Under the pieces are notes generated by a model that was not told where the DNA came from, searched no databases, and saw only the letters and a list, made by a program, of their open reading frames with translations. Shown here one piece after another: positions 1-6,767 of a DNA stretch of 49,374 bases. Position numbers and translations under genes: made by a program. Source of the stretch: Bacteroidales bacterium (GTDB taxonomy: Bacteria > Bacteroidota > Bacteroidia > Bacteroidales > P3); contig JAFSYK010000076.1 of NCBI GenBank assembly GCA_017449975.1, positions 1 to 49,374 of the forward strand, read 5' to 3'. Position 1 is the first letter of the stretch. The number at the start of each line of letters is the position of its first letter.

Positions 1-482
1 GGGCTGTCCTGATCGGGACCGATGTTGCGCCACAACTCATACATGAAGGCCTGGCAGAAACGCATGATTTCGGCGTCGCTCTTTCCGACGGGGTCGAAAT
101 CGGAACCACCCTTACCACCGCCGAGAGGCAGCATGGTGAGGCTGTTCTTGAAGATCTGCTCGAAGCCCAAGAACTTCAGCATGGAGACGTTCACAGCCTT
201 GTGGAAGCGGAGACCGCCTTTGTATGCGCCGAGGGCGGCGTTGAACTGCACACGGTAGCCGAGGTTGGTGCAAACCTCACCCTTATCGTTGACCCAAGTC
301 ACGCGGAAGGTGAAGATACGGTCGGGCTCGACAATGCGCTCAACGATCTTGTTGGCCTCGAACTCGGGATGTTTGTTGTATTCCTCTTCGATGGTCTCAA
401 GAACCTCGCGGACGGCCTGCAAGTACTCATTTTCGCCCGGATGTTTGGCCTCCAGGTTAGCCATGATTTCCTTTACTTTCAT
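1..482 (-). CDS. gdhA: Glutamate dehydrogenase, N-terminal part (cut by window edge)
   Basis: The reverse strand reads 160 open codons from the ATG at 480-482 to the left edge. The protein begins MKVKEIMANLEAKHPGENEY and contains RVTWVNDKGEVCTNLGYRVQ, then the substrate-binding block NAALGAYKGGLRFH and the glycine-rich LPLGGGKGGSDFDP with its conserved lysine. These are hallmarks of hexameric, usually NADP-dependent, glutamate dehydrogenase, which interconverts 2-oxoglutarate plus ammonium and glutamate in the cytoplasm. The Rossmann cofactor domain lies outside the window, so cofactor preference cannot be read here. A perfect TAnnTTTG box lies about 46 bases upstream of the start. Confidence 0.93.
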   Translation of the reverse strand, partial: MKVKEIMANLEAKHPGENEYLQAVREVLETIEEEYNKHPEFEANKIVERIVEPDRIFTFRVTWVNDKGEVCTNLGYRVQFNAALGAYKGGLRFHKAVNVSMLKFLGFEQIFKNSLTMLPLGGGKGGSDFDPVGKSDAEIMRFCQAFMYELWRNIGPDQDS

Positions 483-527
483 AATATGAATGATTTGAGT
501 TAGAAAATGTATTTAATTAGATACTCG

Positions 528-535
528 CAAATGTA
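528..535 (-). promoter_or_regulatory. Bacteroidota -7 box for the glutamate dehydrogenase gene
   Basis: Reads TACATTTG on the minus strand, a perfect match to the Bacteroidota TAnnTTTG element, about 46 bases before the ATG. A clear TTTG -33 element is not obvious; the upstream stretch is very A/T-rich. Confidence 0.6.
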
Positions 536-640
536 AAGAAAAAAACTTTAATAAAAAAACTTTTTTATTTAGAAACTGTTTAAAATTAATTCAATGTATT
601 TCTTGAAGCATCTGAATTGGTGAATTTCGGAAATGGTGAA

Positions 641-758
641 GTCGAGAAGATATGAAGATGTGAAGATGTGAAGTCATGAAGCTTAACATCTTAACACCTT
701 AGCATCTTAACAACATTACACTGCCAGCCGCTTTTTAGTTTTTACCTTTTAGTTTTCA
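641..758. repeat. Short tandem-repeat tracts in the intergenic gap
   Basis: The gap between gdhA and the barrel gene holds a degenerate GAAGATRTGAAG tract (about 643-680), a run of CTTAACATCTTAACACCTTA type (about 679-712), and a TTTTTAGTTTTTACCTTTTAG tract near 731-758. The last kind recurs near 19104, 23565 and 31353. No coding sequence is seen. Confidence 0.6.
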
Positions 759-765
759 AAAACCG

Positions 766-1536
766 CTAAAAAGAAATATTCAGTCCCAATGTCGCCAGCG
801 TGGTGTGCAGCTTGTTTCCGTCGAAGAAGCCGTTGTTTGTATAGGAGCCGTTCGTTCCGTCGTTGATGGTGGTCCGTGTGGTCAATACCACCTCGCTCTT
901 GCCGAGGTCGTAGTAATAGAGCGAGAAGGAGATGTTTTTCTTGAGTTGAAAACCGATGCCCACGCGAAACATGAAGGTGTTGGCCGATTCGTAATCGAAG
1001 ACAAGCTCTATGTTATCGCTCTCACATTTGTATTTGGTGATGTAGCGGAAATTCAGGCCGGCCTCACCCTCGAAGAAAAACGCCTGCTCCTCGCGCAGGG
1101 GTATCTTGTATCGCACGCCCGCCATGATGGGGATGTTGAAATATTTGGGTATGCGTTTCGTCATGAAACCGCCGCCGTATGTCTGATCCAGATAGTCGCT
1201 AACGTCGTCCAAATAATGTGAGGCGACGCTACTGAGCCAGGTGTAGAGGAAGTCGCCGCGCAGGCAGAAATACATATTGTCCGTGGCCCAGGGAATATAC
1301 GTGCCCACACCGATGCCAACGCCCATGTCGGCAGCTCCATTTTCGCCATAGTCAAACACTGCGATGTCGCTCGCACCCGTAGATTGGTTATAGTTGCCGT
1401 CGCCGAAATCTCCCAACGGAAGAATAAAACCCATGTTGATTTCCCAAGTCCGCTGTCCCACGGCAGTCGTCGGACAGAAGAGTGTTGTCAAAAGTAAAAA
1501 TGCGGCGGAAAGAAGCAGTGCTTTTGTGGTTTTCAT
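766..1536 (-). CDS. Outer-membrane beta-barrel protein (intact copy)
   Basis: 256 residues. A signal peptide (MKTTKALLLSAAFLLL, cleaved near AVGQ-R) is followed by alternating polar and hydrophobic strands rich in Gly, Tyr and Phe, and the chain ends TLGLNISF with a C-terminal Phe, as expected for a barrel inserted by the Bam machinery. It resembles the PorT-like or OmpW-sized barrels of Bacteroidota, but no specific function can be named. Its 5' end is the parent of the truncated copies at 2402-2680 and 4138-4374 and of the remnant at 4956-5062. A TAATTTTG box lies about 110 bases upstream. Confidence 0.85.
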   Translation of the reverse strand: MKTTKALLLSAAFLLLTTLFCPTTAVGQRTWEINMGFILPLGDFGDGNYNQSTGASDIAVFDYGENGAADMGVGIGVGTYIPWATDNMYFCLRGDFLYTWLSSVASHYLDDVSDYLDQTYGGGFMTKRIPKYFNIPIMAGVRYKIPLREEQAFFFEGEAGLNFRYITKYKCESDNIELVFDYESANTFMFRVGIGFQLKKNISFSLYYYDLGKSEVVLTTRTTINDGTNGSYTNNGFFDGNKLHTTLATLGLNISF

Positions 1537-1645
1537 GATGCTGATTGTTTGATGAAAAGCTGATGATGTTGTTGTGCCTTAAAATAAATATAGGATATCA
1601 ACCCATAAATATTATACGTTAATCCTTAAACGTTTCTTCATGTTG

Positions 1646-1653
1646 CAAAATTA
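1646..1653 (-). promoter_or_regulatory. -7 box for the outer-membrane barrel gene
   Basis: TAATTTTG on the minus strand matches TAnnTTTG and implies a 5' leader of roughly 105 bases for the gene at 766-1536. The truncated copies do not carry this upstream region. Confidence 0.5.
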
Positions 1654-1731
1654 CATCTTTTTACCGTTTCTCTTGTCTTCAAAACTCTTTTTTCATGTAA
1701 TAGGTTGCCCTGTAAAAGGAGAGATTGTTTA

Positions 1732-2364
1732 CTAATGACTTACCTCTTTCCCCGATGCGAGGAGTTTCTTGTAGTTGTTGTAGAAAAGCATATAGCGTTC
1801 AAGGTTGGGGCCGTGATATCGTTCGATGTCCAATACCCGCTCAATATGACGCAATCCCTCTTCTTTTCGCCCAGCAAGATATAGCATTACGGGATAGTAG
1901 TAGTCTCTTCGATCGTTTGAAATGCCTTTCCGTAGTTCTACAATGTTAAGCATTGTGTTAAGGTCTTTCATTTTTTCGTAATAGGGGAATGCATATTTTT
2001 GTATTGACTCCATCATATTATCTACGTATGGAGTGCAGGGCATTGCTCGGTTCATACGCCATTGAATATATTTTTGTTCGGGCATAATAAAGCCAATTTG
2101 GCCTCCTATAATAAAAGTCTCTATGTCGCATTCTCTTTCTGTTAACTGAGCATAGAGTCGGTTGACAGAACCAATAGATACTCCTACAAAAATATCCATG
2201 ATGAACTCAGAACTGTATGAATGAAGACCATTTGCGTGGATGGATAAATAGTTGTTCCCGTCATTCGAGTAGACGTGAAAATATTTTCTCCGTTTGAAAT
2301 ACATTTTTTTCAACCGCTCACGGATCTCTTTGTGGACGATTTGAGAATAACTAGGTATAGACAT
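1732..2364 (-). CDS. DUF4304-like cytoplasmic protein, possible immunity protein
   Basis: 210 residues with no signal peptide or membrane segment. The N-terminal half (KKMYFKRRKYFHVYSNDG, then an IHANG strand, then IMDIFVGVSI) resembles the DUF4304 pattern of a charged helix, a FKR[KR]-x-F turn and two beta strands. The C-terminal half is helical (YYPVMLYLAGRKEEGLRHIE). DUF4304-type proteins often occur near polymorphic toxins as presumed immunity proteins; that role is inference here, since no toxin gene is visible. The gene is AT-rich compared with the core genes and sits directly downstream of a truncated barrel stub. Confidence 0.7.
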   Translation of the reverse strand: MSIPSYSQIVHKEIRERLKKMYFKRRKYFHVYSNDGNNYLSIHANGLHSYSSEFIMDIFVGVSIGSVNRLYAQLTERECDIETFIIGGQIGFIMPEQKYIQWRMNRAMPCTPYVDNMMESIQKYAFPYYEKMKDLNTMLNIVELRKGISNDRRDYYYPVMLYLAGRKEEGLRHIERVLDIERYHGPNLERYMLFYNNYKKLLASGKEVSH

Positions 2365-2383
2365 ACTTTATTATCTAAATAAG

Positions 2384-2412
2384 GGTTAAAAACCTGCACT
2401 TTCAGTGCAGGT
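2384..2412 (-). terminator. Rho-independent terminator after the second barrel stub
   Basis: A 9-bp perfect stem (ACCTGCACT / AGTGCAGGT, 2392-2412) with a 3-base loop is followed on the minus strand by TTTTT. It overlaps the end of the truncated gene at 2402. Confidence 0.6.
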
Positions 2413-2680
2413 CACTTTCAATTTCCGTGGCCCAGGGAATATACGTGCCCACACCGATGCCAACGCCCATGTCGGCAGCTCCATTTTCGCCATAGTCAAA
2501 CACTGCGATGTCGCTCGCACCCGTAGATTGGTTATAGTTGCCGTCGCCGAAATCACCCAACGGAAGAATAAAACCCATGTTGATTTCCCAAGTCCGCTGC
2601 CCCACGGCAGTCGTCGGATAGAAGAGTGCTGTCAAAAGTAAAAATGCGGCGGAAAGAAGCAGTGCTTTAGAAGTTTTCAT
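2402..2680 (-). pseudogene. Truncated 5' copy of the outer-membrane barrel gene (stub 1)
   Basis: 92 codons. The first 85 residues match the intact barrel at 766-1536 with only a few substitutions (for example MKTSKALL for MKTTKALL), up to GTYIPWAT. The frame then leaves homology and stops within EIESDLH. The break is abrupt, in the CCGTGGCCC sequence, which suggests a recombination junction rather than gradual decay. The product would be an exported fragment that cannot form a barrel. Confidence 0.85.
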
Positions 2681-2776
2681 GATGCGGATTGTTAATTAAT
2701 GATTTGAGAATATAGGCTTACTTTACCGTAAAAAACATATCAATTATCATACACGTTATGCCTTAAACATTAAACT
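2681..2776 (-). repeat. Duplicated spacer between lipoprotein gene and barrel stub (copy 1)
   Basis: This spacer is nearly identical to 4375-4474: both contain GATTTGAGAATATAGGCTT, the CCGTAAAAAACAT stretch and TTATGCCTTAAACATTAA. The duplication therefore covers lipoprotein 3' end, spacer and barrel 5' end as one block. Confidence 0.85.
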
Positions 2777-3232
2777 TTATTTAAAAGGATACTGAAAAGT
2801 GAAGTCACAACGTTTCAGGCTGTCTACTCCGATGTCTAACAGAGATATCTGTCCAAGTATATTATAACTCAACAACAAAGAGTCAGCAGTACAATAGAGC
2901 GTTTGTTCAGGAGTGACAGTGTCGAAGATATAGATTGGGCCCAGGTCATAAGGAATCACGGTGCTGGGATGTGACAATTTCCATTCAATATAATCTTCTA
3001 TGCAGTCTCTCCCCCACGCAATTTCGACATATGCTACCTCGCCAGGATACTTTACTGATGAATGCCTCATGCCGAATTTTTCAATTCCATGATCATCCCC
3101 CCCCCATACTTGTCCAACCTTTATTGGGATTTCGGATGCATTTGTTATATAAATTTTTTGGTGGCAAGTGGATTTGTCTCCACATGACGCCAGGACCAAG
3201 GCCAGCGTAGCCCATAAAAACCAATTTTTCAC
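2777..3232 (-). CDS. Lipoprotein A, variable-middle paralog
   Basis: 151 residues starting at a GTG codon; the in-frame GTG gives a proper lipoprotein signal peptide (MKNWFLWATLALVLASC, lipobox LASC). The first 17 residues and the last 35 or so (SLLLSYNILGQISLLD to the end QYPFK) are nearly identical to the paralog at 4475-4942. The middle is diverged although a common pattern persists (TCHxxIY, the IPI block, the DC-E-EW block, DT-x-x-P-x-QT). Function is unknown. The setting, next to DUF4304-like and helical-repeat genes, would fit a lipid-anchored immunity protein, but this is inference. Confidence 0.75.
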   Translation of the reverse strand: MKNWFLWATLALVLASCGDKSTCHQKIYITNASEIPIKVGQVWGGDDHGIEKFGMRHSSVKYPGEVAYVEIAWGRDCIEDYIEWKLSHPSTVIPYDLGPIYIFDTVTPEQTLYCTADSLLLSYNILGQISLLDIGVDSLKRCDFTFQYPFK

Positions 3233-3245
3233 AACTTGAGATGAT

Positions 3246-3400
3246 TTAATAAGTGGTTCTATAATAAAATCCTAAATACAATCCTTCGACCAAAGATCCA
3301 ATGGGATTAGAGCCATACCATGTCATATAATCATACCATGTCCCATTCGCCTTTTTATACTGCAAAGTTATAGTGGATACTGAAAAGTGAAGTCACAACG
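3246..3400 (-). pseudogene. Fused 3' fragments: lipoprotein tail plus orphan C-terminus
   Basis: On the minus strand 3400-3368 encodes RCDFTFQYPL and a stop, a third copy of the lipoprotein 3' end. A few bases later an unrelated open frame without a start (3360-3246) encodes a C-terminal segment containing NGTWYDYMTWYGSNPIGS and ending LYLGFYYRTTY. The last 70 or so bases of this second piece recur at 4956-5024. Both pieces look like leftovers of deleted genes. Confidence 0.65.
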
Positions 3401-3429
3401 CTATGAGAATATGTTGGTGTGGTTATGGT

Positions 3430-3951
3430 TTATGATTGTTGTAATGCCTCCAGTTGCTCGACCAATGATTTCCATTTTTTTATCTCGCCTGTAAGAAATG
3501 GAAAAGGAATATGGTAATACTTCTCTCTTTCGGCTAAAAGTCTCCGAGCATATTCGTATTCATCTTTCTTGCGTTGTTTTATGATAATCTCGGCAATGCC
3601 CATTTCACATATGGAATCATTGTACTTTGCGTTAGGGTGATTATTGTTATATGTGTTAACAATCTCGTAATGTTCCCGTGCCTTATCATACAGCCCATGC
3701 TTCAAATAGTAGTCGGCTAAATCACAGTGAGCGAACATGACATCCAGATTCGCATACGGATACTCGTCAAATAATTTGTTGGTAAGCATTAATGCAGACG
3801 GGAAGTAGTCAGAACTAGCATATAACAATAGCCCCGCTTGAATTCTGAGATACTGGGGTGCGTTCCATTTTCTTGCCCTTGAAAGTTTCGTAAAGAACAT
3901 GCTTTCAATCTCTGCATTCCAAGTTGTTTGTCGGTACCAGTCTTGTTTCAT
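3430..3951 (-). CDS. Helical-repeat (TPR-like) cytoplasmic protein
   Basis: 173 residues with no signal peptide. The chain is almost wholly helical; the middle carries a TPR-like pair (HCDLADYYLKHGLYDKAREH, then a second helix pair from NAKYNDSICEMGIAE). The N-terminus (MKQDWYRQTTWNAEIE, then NAPQYLRIQAGLLL) is a pattern I associate with small Bacteroidota proteins found in gene arrays near toxins, but I cannot name a family with certainty. AT-rich; the ATG follows an orphan reading-frame end by 10 bases, as if the pair had been translationally coupled. Confidence 0.72.
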   Translation of the reverse strand: MKQDWYRQTTWNAEIESMFFTKLSRARKWNAPQYLRIQAGLLLYASSDYFPSALMLTNKLFDEYPYANLDVMFAHCDLADYYLKHGLYDKAREHYEIVNTYNNNHPNAKYNDSICEMGIAEIIIKQRKKDEYEYARRLLAEREKYYHIPFPFLTGEIKKWKSLVEQLEALQQS

Positions 3952-3961
3952 GGTTTATTTG

Positions 3962-4147
3962 TTATGGTATTTTTTTTATTACTTTATGTGGTATAGTCTC
4001 TAATGATTTTATTAAACCGGGAGATAGCGTTGTCCCATTTGCTTGCCGCACGTAAAGGATAAACATATAGTCGTTTGTCCGGCAATACAGAATAAAATCT
4101 TTAATTTGCCAAGTGTTGTCTAAATATCTTACATTTTTTACCTCGTA
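3962..4147 (-). pseudogene. Orphan 3' coding fragment, 61 codons without a start
   Basis: Directly after the barrel-stub junction the minus strand has an open frame (YEVKNVRYLDNTWQIKDFIL at its left end, then a TNDYMFILYV strand, ending HKVIKKIP and a stop at 3962). It has no plausible start codon and is out of frame with the stub at 4138-4374. It looks like the C-terminal end of a lost gene joined to the barrel leader. No family recognised. Confidence 0.45.
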
Positions 4148-4374
4148 CCGATGCCAACGCCCATGTCGGCAGCTCCATTTTCGCCATAGTCAAACACTGC
4201 GATGTCGCTCGCCCCCATAGATTGGTTATAGTTGCCGTCGCCGAAATCACCCAACGGAAGAATAAAACCCATGTTGATTTCCCAAGTCCGCTGCCCCACG
4301 GCAGTCGTCGGACAGAAGAGTGTTGTCAAAAGTAAAAATGCGGCGGAAAGAAGCAGTGCTTTTGTGGTTTTCAT
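4138..4374 (-). pseudogene. Truncated 5' copy of the outer-membrane barrel gene (stub 2)
   Basis: 78 codons. Residues 1-76 equal the intact barrel except for QSMGA in place of QSTGA; after GVGIG the frame ends at once with TR and a stop. The junction is a few codons earlier than in the stub at 2402-2680, so the two truncations are separate events or were trimmed differently. Confidence 0.85.
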
Positions 4375-4474
4375 GATGCGGATTGTTAAATTAATGATTT
4401 GAGAATATAGGCTTTCTTTACCGTAAAAAACATGTCAATTACCATACACATTATGCCTTAAACATTAAGTTCCC
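4375..4474 (-). repeat. Duplicated spacer between lipoprotein gene and barrel stub (copy 2)
   Basis: Near-identical to 2681-2776. Together with the flanking lipoprotein 3' end and the barrel 5' end it makes a duplicated block of several hundred bases. Confidence 0.85.
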
Positions 4475-4942
4475 TTATTTAAAAGGATACTGAAAAGTGA
4501 AGTCACAACGTTTCAGGCTGTCTACTCCGATGTCTAACAGAGAAATCCGACCAAGTATATTATGATTCAACAACAAAGAGTCAATAGTACTGTAAAAGGT
4601 TTGCGCAGGATGAACCGTATCGCAGATAAATATTGTCATCATTAGTGAATAGTAGCTGTCGCGATGTGACAAAGCCCATTCCACCTCTTCCTCTAGACAA
4701 TCATTCCAGCCTGCCATTTCAACTTCTTCTATCTGATATGGATGAACTATTTTGTTTTTCGAATCGCTCAAGGTACATATTACCGAATCGGTAAAGCGGT
4801 ACACTGTTATAAGGCATACTCTAATCGGAATATCGGACATGTTTTTGACATAAATCCTCTTGTGGCATGTCGATGACTCATTTTTTCCATCACATGACGC
4901 CAGAACCAAGGCCAGCGTAGCCCATAAAAACCAATTTTTCAC
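4475..4942 (-). CDS. Lipoprotein B, variable-middle paralog
   Basis: 155 residues from a GTG start, lipobox LASC. Shares its signal peptide and C-terminal region (NILGRISLLDIGVDSLKRCD and the QYPFK end) with lipoprotein A at 2777-3232 almost exactly, while about 100 central residues differ strongly. Conserved landmarks in the middle (STCHKRIYV, IPIRV, DCLEEEVEW, DTVHPAQT) show that the two share a fold. Exported and lipid-anchored; function unknown. Same GTG start and same upstream sequence (TTAAATCATCTCAAGTT) as paralog A. Confidence 0.75.
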   Translation of the reverse strand: MKNWFLWATLALVLASCDGKNESSTCHKRIYVKNMSDIPIRVCLITVYRFTDSVICTLSDSKNKIVHPYQIEEVEMAGWNDCLEEEVEWALSHRDSYYSLMMTIFICDTVHPAQTFYSTIDSLLLNHNILGRISLLDIGVDSLKRCDFTFQYPFK

Positions 4943-4955
4943 AACTTGAGATGAT

Positions 4956-5062
4956 TTAATAAGTGGTTCTATAATAAAATCCTAAATACAATCCTTCGAC
5001 CAAAGATCCAATGGGATTAGTAACAATGTAGCAGAAAGAAGCAGTGCTTTTGTGGTTTTCAT
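4956..5062 (-). pseudogene. Chimeric remnant: barrel leader joined to orphan C-terminal sequence
   Basis: From the ATG at 5060-5062 the minus strand encodes MKTTKALLLSATLLL, the start of the barrel signal peptide, then runs directly into the sequence shared with 3246-3315 (the NPIGSLVEG region), but out of frame. It is the shortest of the four barrel 5' copies and marks the upstream end of the mosaic. Confidence 0.7.
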
Positions 5063-5296
5063 AGTGCATGGGGGTTTATTTGCAAAAATACTTTATTTTT
5101 TACACTCAATAATTAAGTATAAGTGAAAAACGGTGATATGGTATTTTGAGACACTGAAAAAATAATACGATACAATTGATCTTTTTGAACACGGATATCT
5201 CGGATTGAACGGATATTTGCTTGCCTATCGGCAAGCGTTGCCGTAGGCATTATCCGTATTATCCGTTAAATCCGTGTTCGTTCAACAAGTTCATGG
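5063..5296. other. Intergenic region with an imperfect hairpin
   Basis: No gene seen. Contains an imperfect inverted repeat (TGCCTATCGGCAA / TTGCCGTAGGCA, 5222-5249) flanked by CGGATAT and ATCCGT words pointing both ways (about 5192-5275). Such ATCCGT-rich inverted sequences are common between genes of Bacteroidales; a role is not evident. Confidence 0.4.
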
Positions 5297-5477
5297 ATTC
5301 GAATCCGCCAGGCGTGCCCTTAATGGGGCACGGCGCACCGCGGGGGGTGCGCTTCTCCGCTTCGCTATCGAAAGCAGCCACTGGCAATGCAATTATAGAC
5401 AATATATTTCCCAGCTATTTTGCGTGCAAAATGCGCTCAATAATTAAATTCTATTTAAGGAATTCCTATATGGCGGT
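5297..5477 (+). repeat. Tandem repeat, copy 1 (181 bp)
   Basis: Begins ATTCGAATCCGCCAGGCGTG and ends just before the next copy at 5478. It includes a GC-rich half (GGCACGGCGCACCGCGGGG) and an AT-rich half ending in GGAATTCCTATATGGCGGT. The short inverted repeat TTTTGCGTGCAAAA lies within it. Confidence 0.9.
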
Positions 5478-5725
5478 ATTCGAATCCGCCAGGCGTGCCC
5501 TTAATGGGGCACGGCGCACCGCGGGGGTGCGCTTCTCCGCTTCGCTATCGAACATTGCCACTGGCAATGCAATTATAGACAATATATTTCCCAGCTATTT
5601 TGCGTGCAAAATGCGCTCAATTTTGCGCTTATTATGCGTGCAAAATGCGCTCAATTTTGCGCCTATTATGCGTGCAAAATGCGCTCAATAATTAAATTCT
5701 ATTTAAGGAATTCCTATATGGCGGT
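5478..5725 (+). repeat. Tandem repeat, copy 2 (248 bp, internally expanded)
   Basis: Same unit as 5297-5477, with one G fewer in the G run and with two extra 34-bp sub-units of the TTTTGCGC-TATTATGCGTGC type inserted, which accounts for the 67-bp length difference exactly. The sub-units repeat the GCAAAATGCGCTCAA word three times in a row. Confidence 0.9.
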
Positions 5726-5818
5726 ATTCGAATCCGCCAGGCGTGCCCTTAATGGAGCACGGCGCACCGCGGGGGGTGCGCTTCTCCGCTTCGCTATCGA
5801 AAGCAGCCACTGGCTGCT
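5726..5818 (+). repeat. Tandem repeat, copy 3 (partial, 93 bp)
   Basis: The GC-rich half of the unit only; it ends after AAAGCAGCCACTGGC, just short of the stop codon of the alpha/beta hydrolase gene at 5823. The array therefore abuts the 3' end of that gene. Confidence 0.85.
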
Positions 5819-5822
5819 TTCT

Positions 5823-6632
5823 TCACATATAGCAGGTGTCGACGAAGTCGCGGATGTATTTGGCCACGTAGTCGTGGGCTTCGAGGTGCGCCATGTGGCA
5901 CACGTTGTCGAGCAGCATGATTTCGGAGTGATGCGGCACCATGGCCTGCGAGACGGCGACCTCGATGGGCAGCCGCGAGTCGTTCTTGCCATAAATGAAC
6001 ATGCAGGGTACCTGTAGCCGCTGCAGGGTGTGGATGTGGTGCGGACGACGCATCATGCCCTGCTGGGCGGCAACGAGACTCTGCTCGGTGGTCTCGAGGC
6101 ACTGGTCCTTCAGGTCTTTGATTTCCTGCGCCAGCTCGGCACGCTTGCTAGTGTCGAACAGCGAGGGGATGAAATTCATGACATAGCCGCTGCGGTTGCG
6201 GAGGATTTCCTCGCAGGTCTCCATACGCTGCCGCTTCTTCTCCTCGTCGTCGGCCAAGGCATGCGAGTGGAGCAGACCCAATCCGCGCAACGAGTAGGGA
6301 TACTGCTCGGCAAACGACAGGGCGACGTAGCCGCCCATGGAGTGACCCATCATGACGTACTGCTCGACACCGGCATACTCCAGCACGGTCTTCACACAGC
6401 GTGCCATGAAATCCATGGTGTGGATGTCGGAATAGGACTGGCTGTAGCCGTGGCCGGGCAGGTCGATGGTGATGACACGAATATCGTGCATCAGCTTCAA
6501 CACCAGCGGACTCCACACATCCAGGTTTTGCATGAATCCATGCAGCAGTACCAACGTTTTCGCATTCTCGCGACCTTCGTCGCGATAGTGTAACTGGCGG
6601 CCTTCGTGCGTAAGGATTCGATGCATTTCCAT
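5823..6632 (-). CDS. Alpha/beta hydrolase
   Basis: 269 residues, no signal peptide, cytoplasmic. The fold is clear: LLHGF oxyanion loop at about 29-33, nucleophile elbow GHSMGG with Ser98, acid residue in GKNDSRLP near 218, and catalytic His in CHMAH near 246-249. The lid region between is helical and charged (LAQEIKDLKDQCLETTEQSL). It belongs with the broad esterase/lyase/epoxide-hydrolase group, often annotated as a carboxylesterase or BioH/MhpC-like enzyme; the substrate cannot be read from sequence. Single gene with its own TAATTTTG promoter box. Confidence 0.9.
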   Translation of the reverse strand: MEMHRILTHEGRQLHYRDEGRENAKTLVLLHGFMQNLDVWSPLVLKLMHDIRVITIDLPGHGYSQSYSDIHTMDFMARCVKTVLEYAGVEQYVMMGHSMGGYVALSFAEQYPYSLRGLGLLHSHALADDEEKKRQRMETCEEILRNRSGYVMNFIPSLFDTSKRAELAQEIKDLKDQCLETTEQSLVAAQQGMMRRPHHIHTLQRLQVPCMFIYGKNDSRLPIEVAVSQAMVPHHSEIMLLDNVCHMAHLEAHDYVAKYIRDFVDTCYM

Positions 6633-6660
6633 AGTCGAAAAGTTATAATAATTGCGATTA

Positions 6661-6668
6661 CAAAATTA
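6661..6668 (-). promoter_or_regulatory. -7 box for the alpha/beta hydrolase gene
   Basis: TAATTTTG on the minus strand, about 28 bases before the ATG; matches TAnnTTTG. Confidence 0.55.
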
Positions 6669-6767
6669 GGGCTTTTGTTGCAACGCTTACCACATTGTAA
6701 CAAAAAGAGATACACAAACAATTGTTGATAAGCTTGCCCGTTTCCGACAGGAAGGACAGCCTCACTG

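Noticed and set aside
766-5062. Transposon or insertion sequence as the cause of the mosaic
   Set aside because: No transposase, terminal inverted repeats or target duplications were seen; junctions lie within homologous barrel sequence, which fits recombination better.
5221-5691. 156-codon plus-strand frame in the repeat region
   Set aside because: It consists of translated tandem repeats (RRALNGARRTAGVRFSASLS twice) with no protein-like features and no conserved start.
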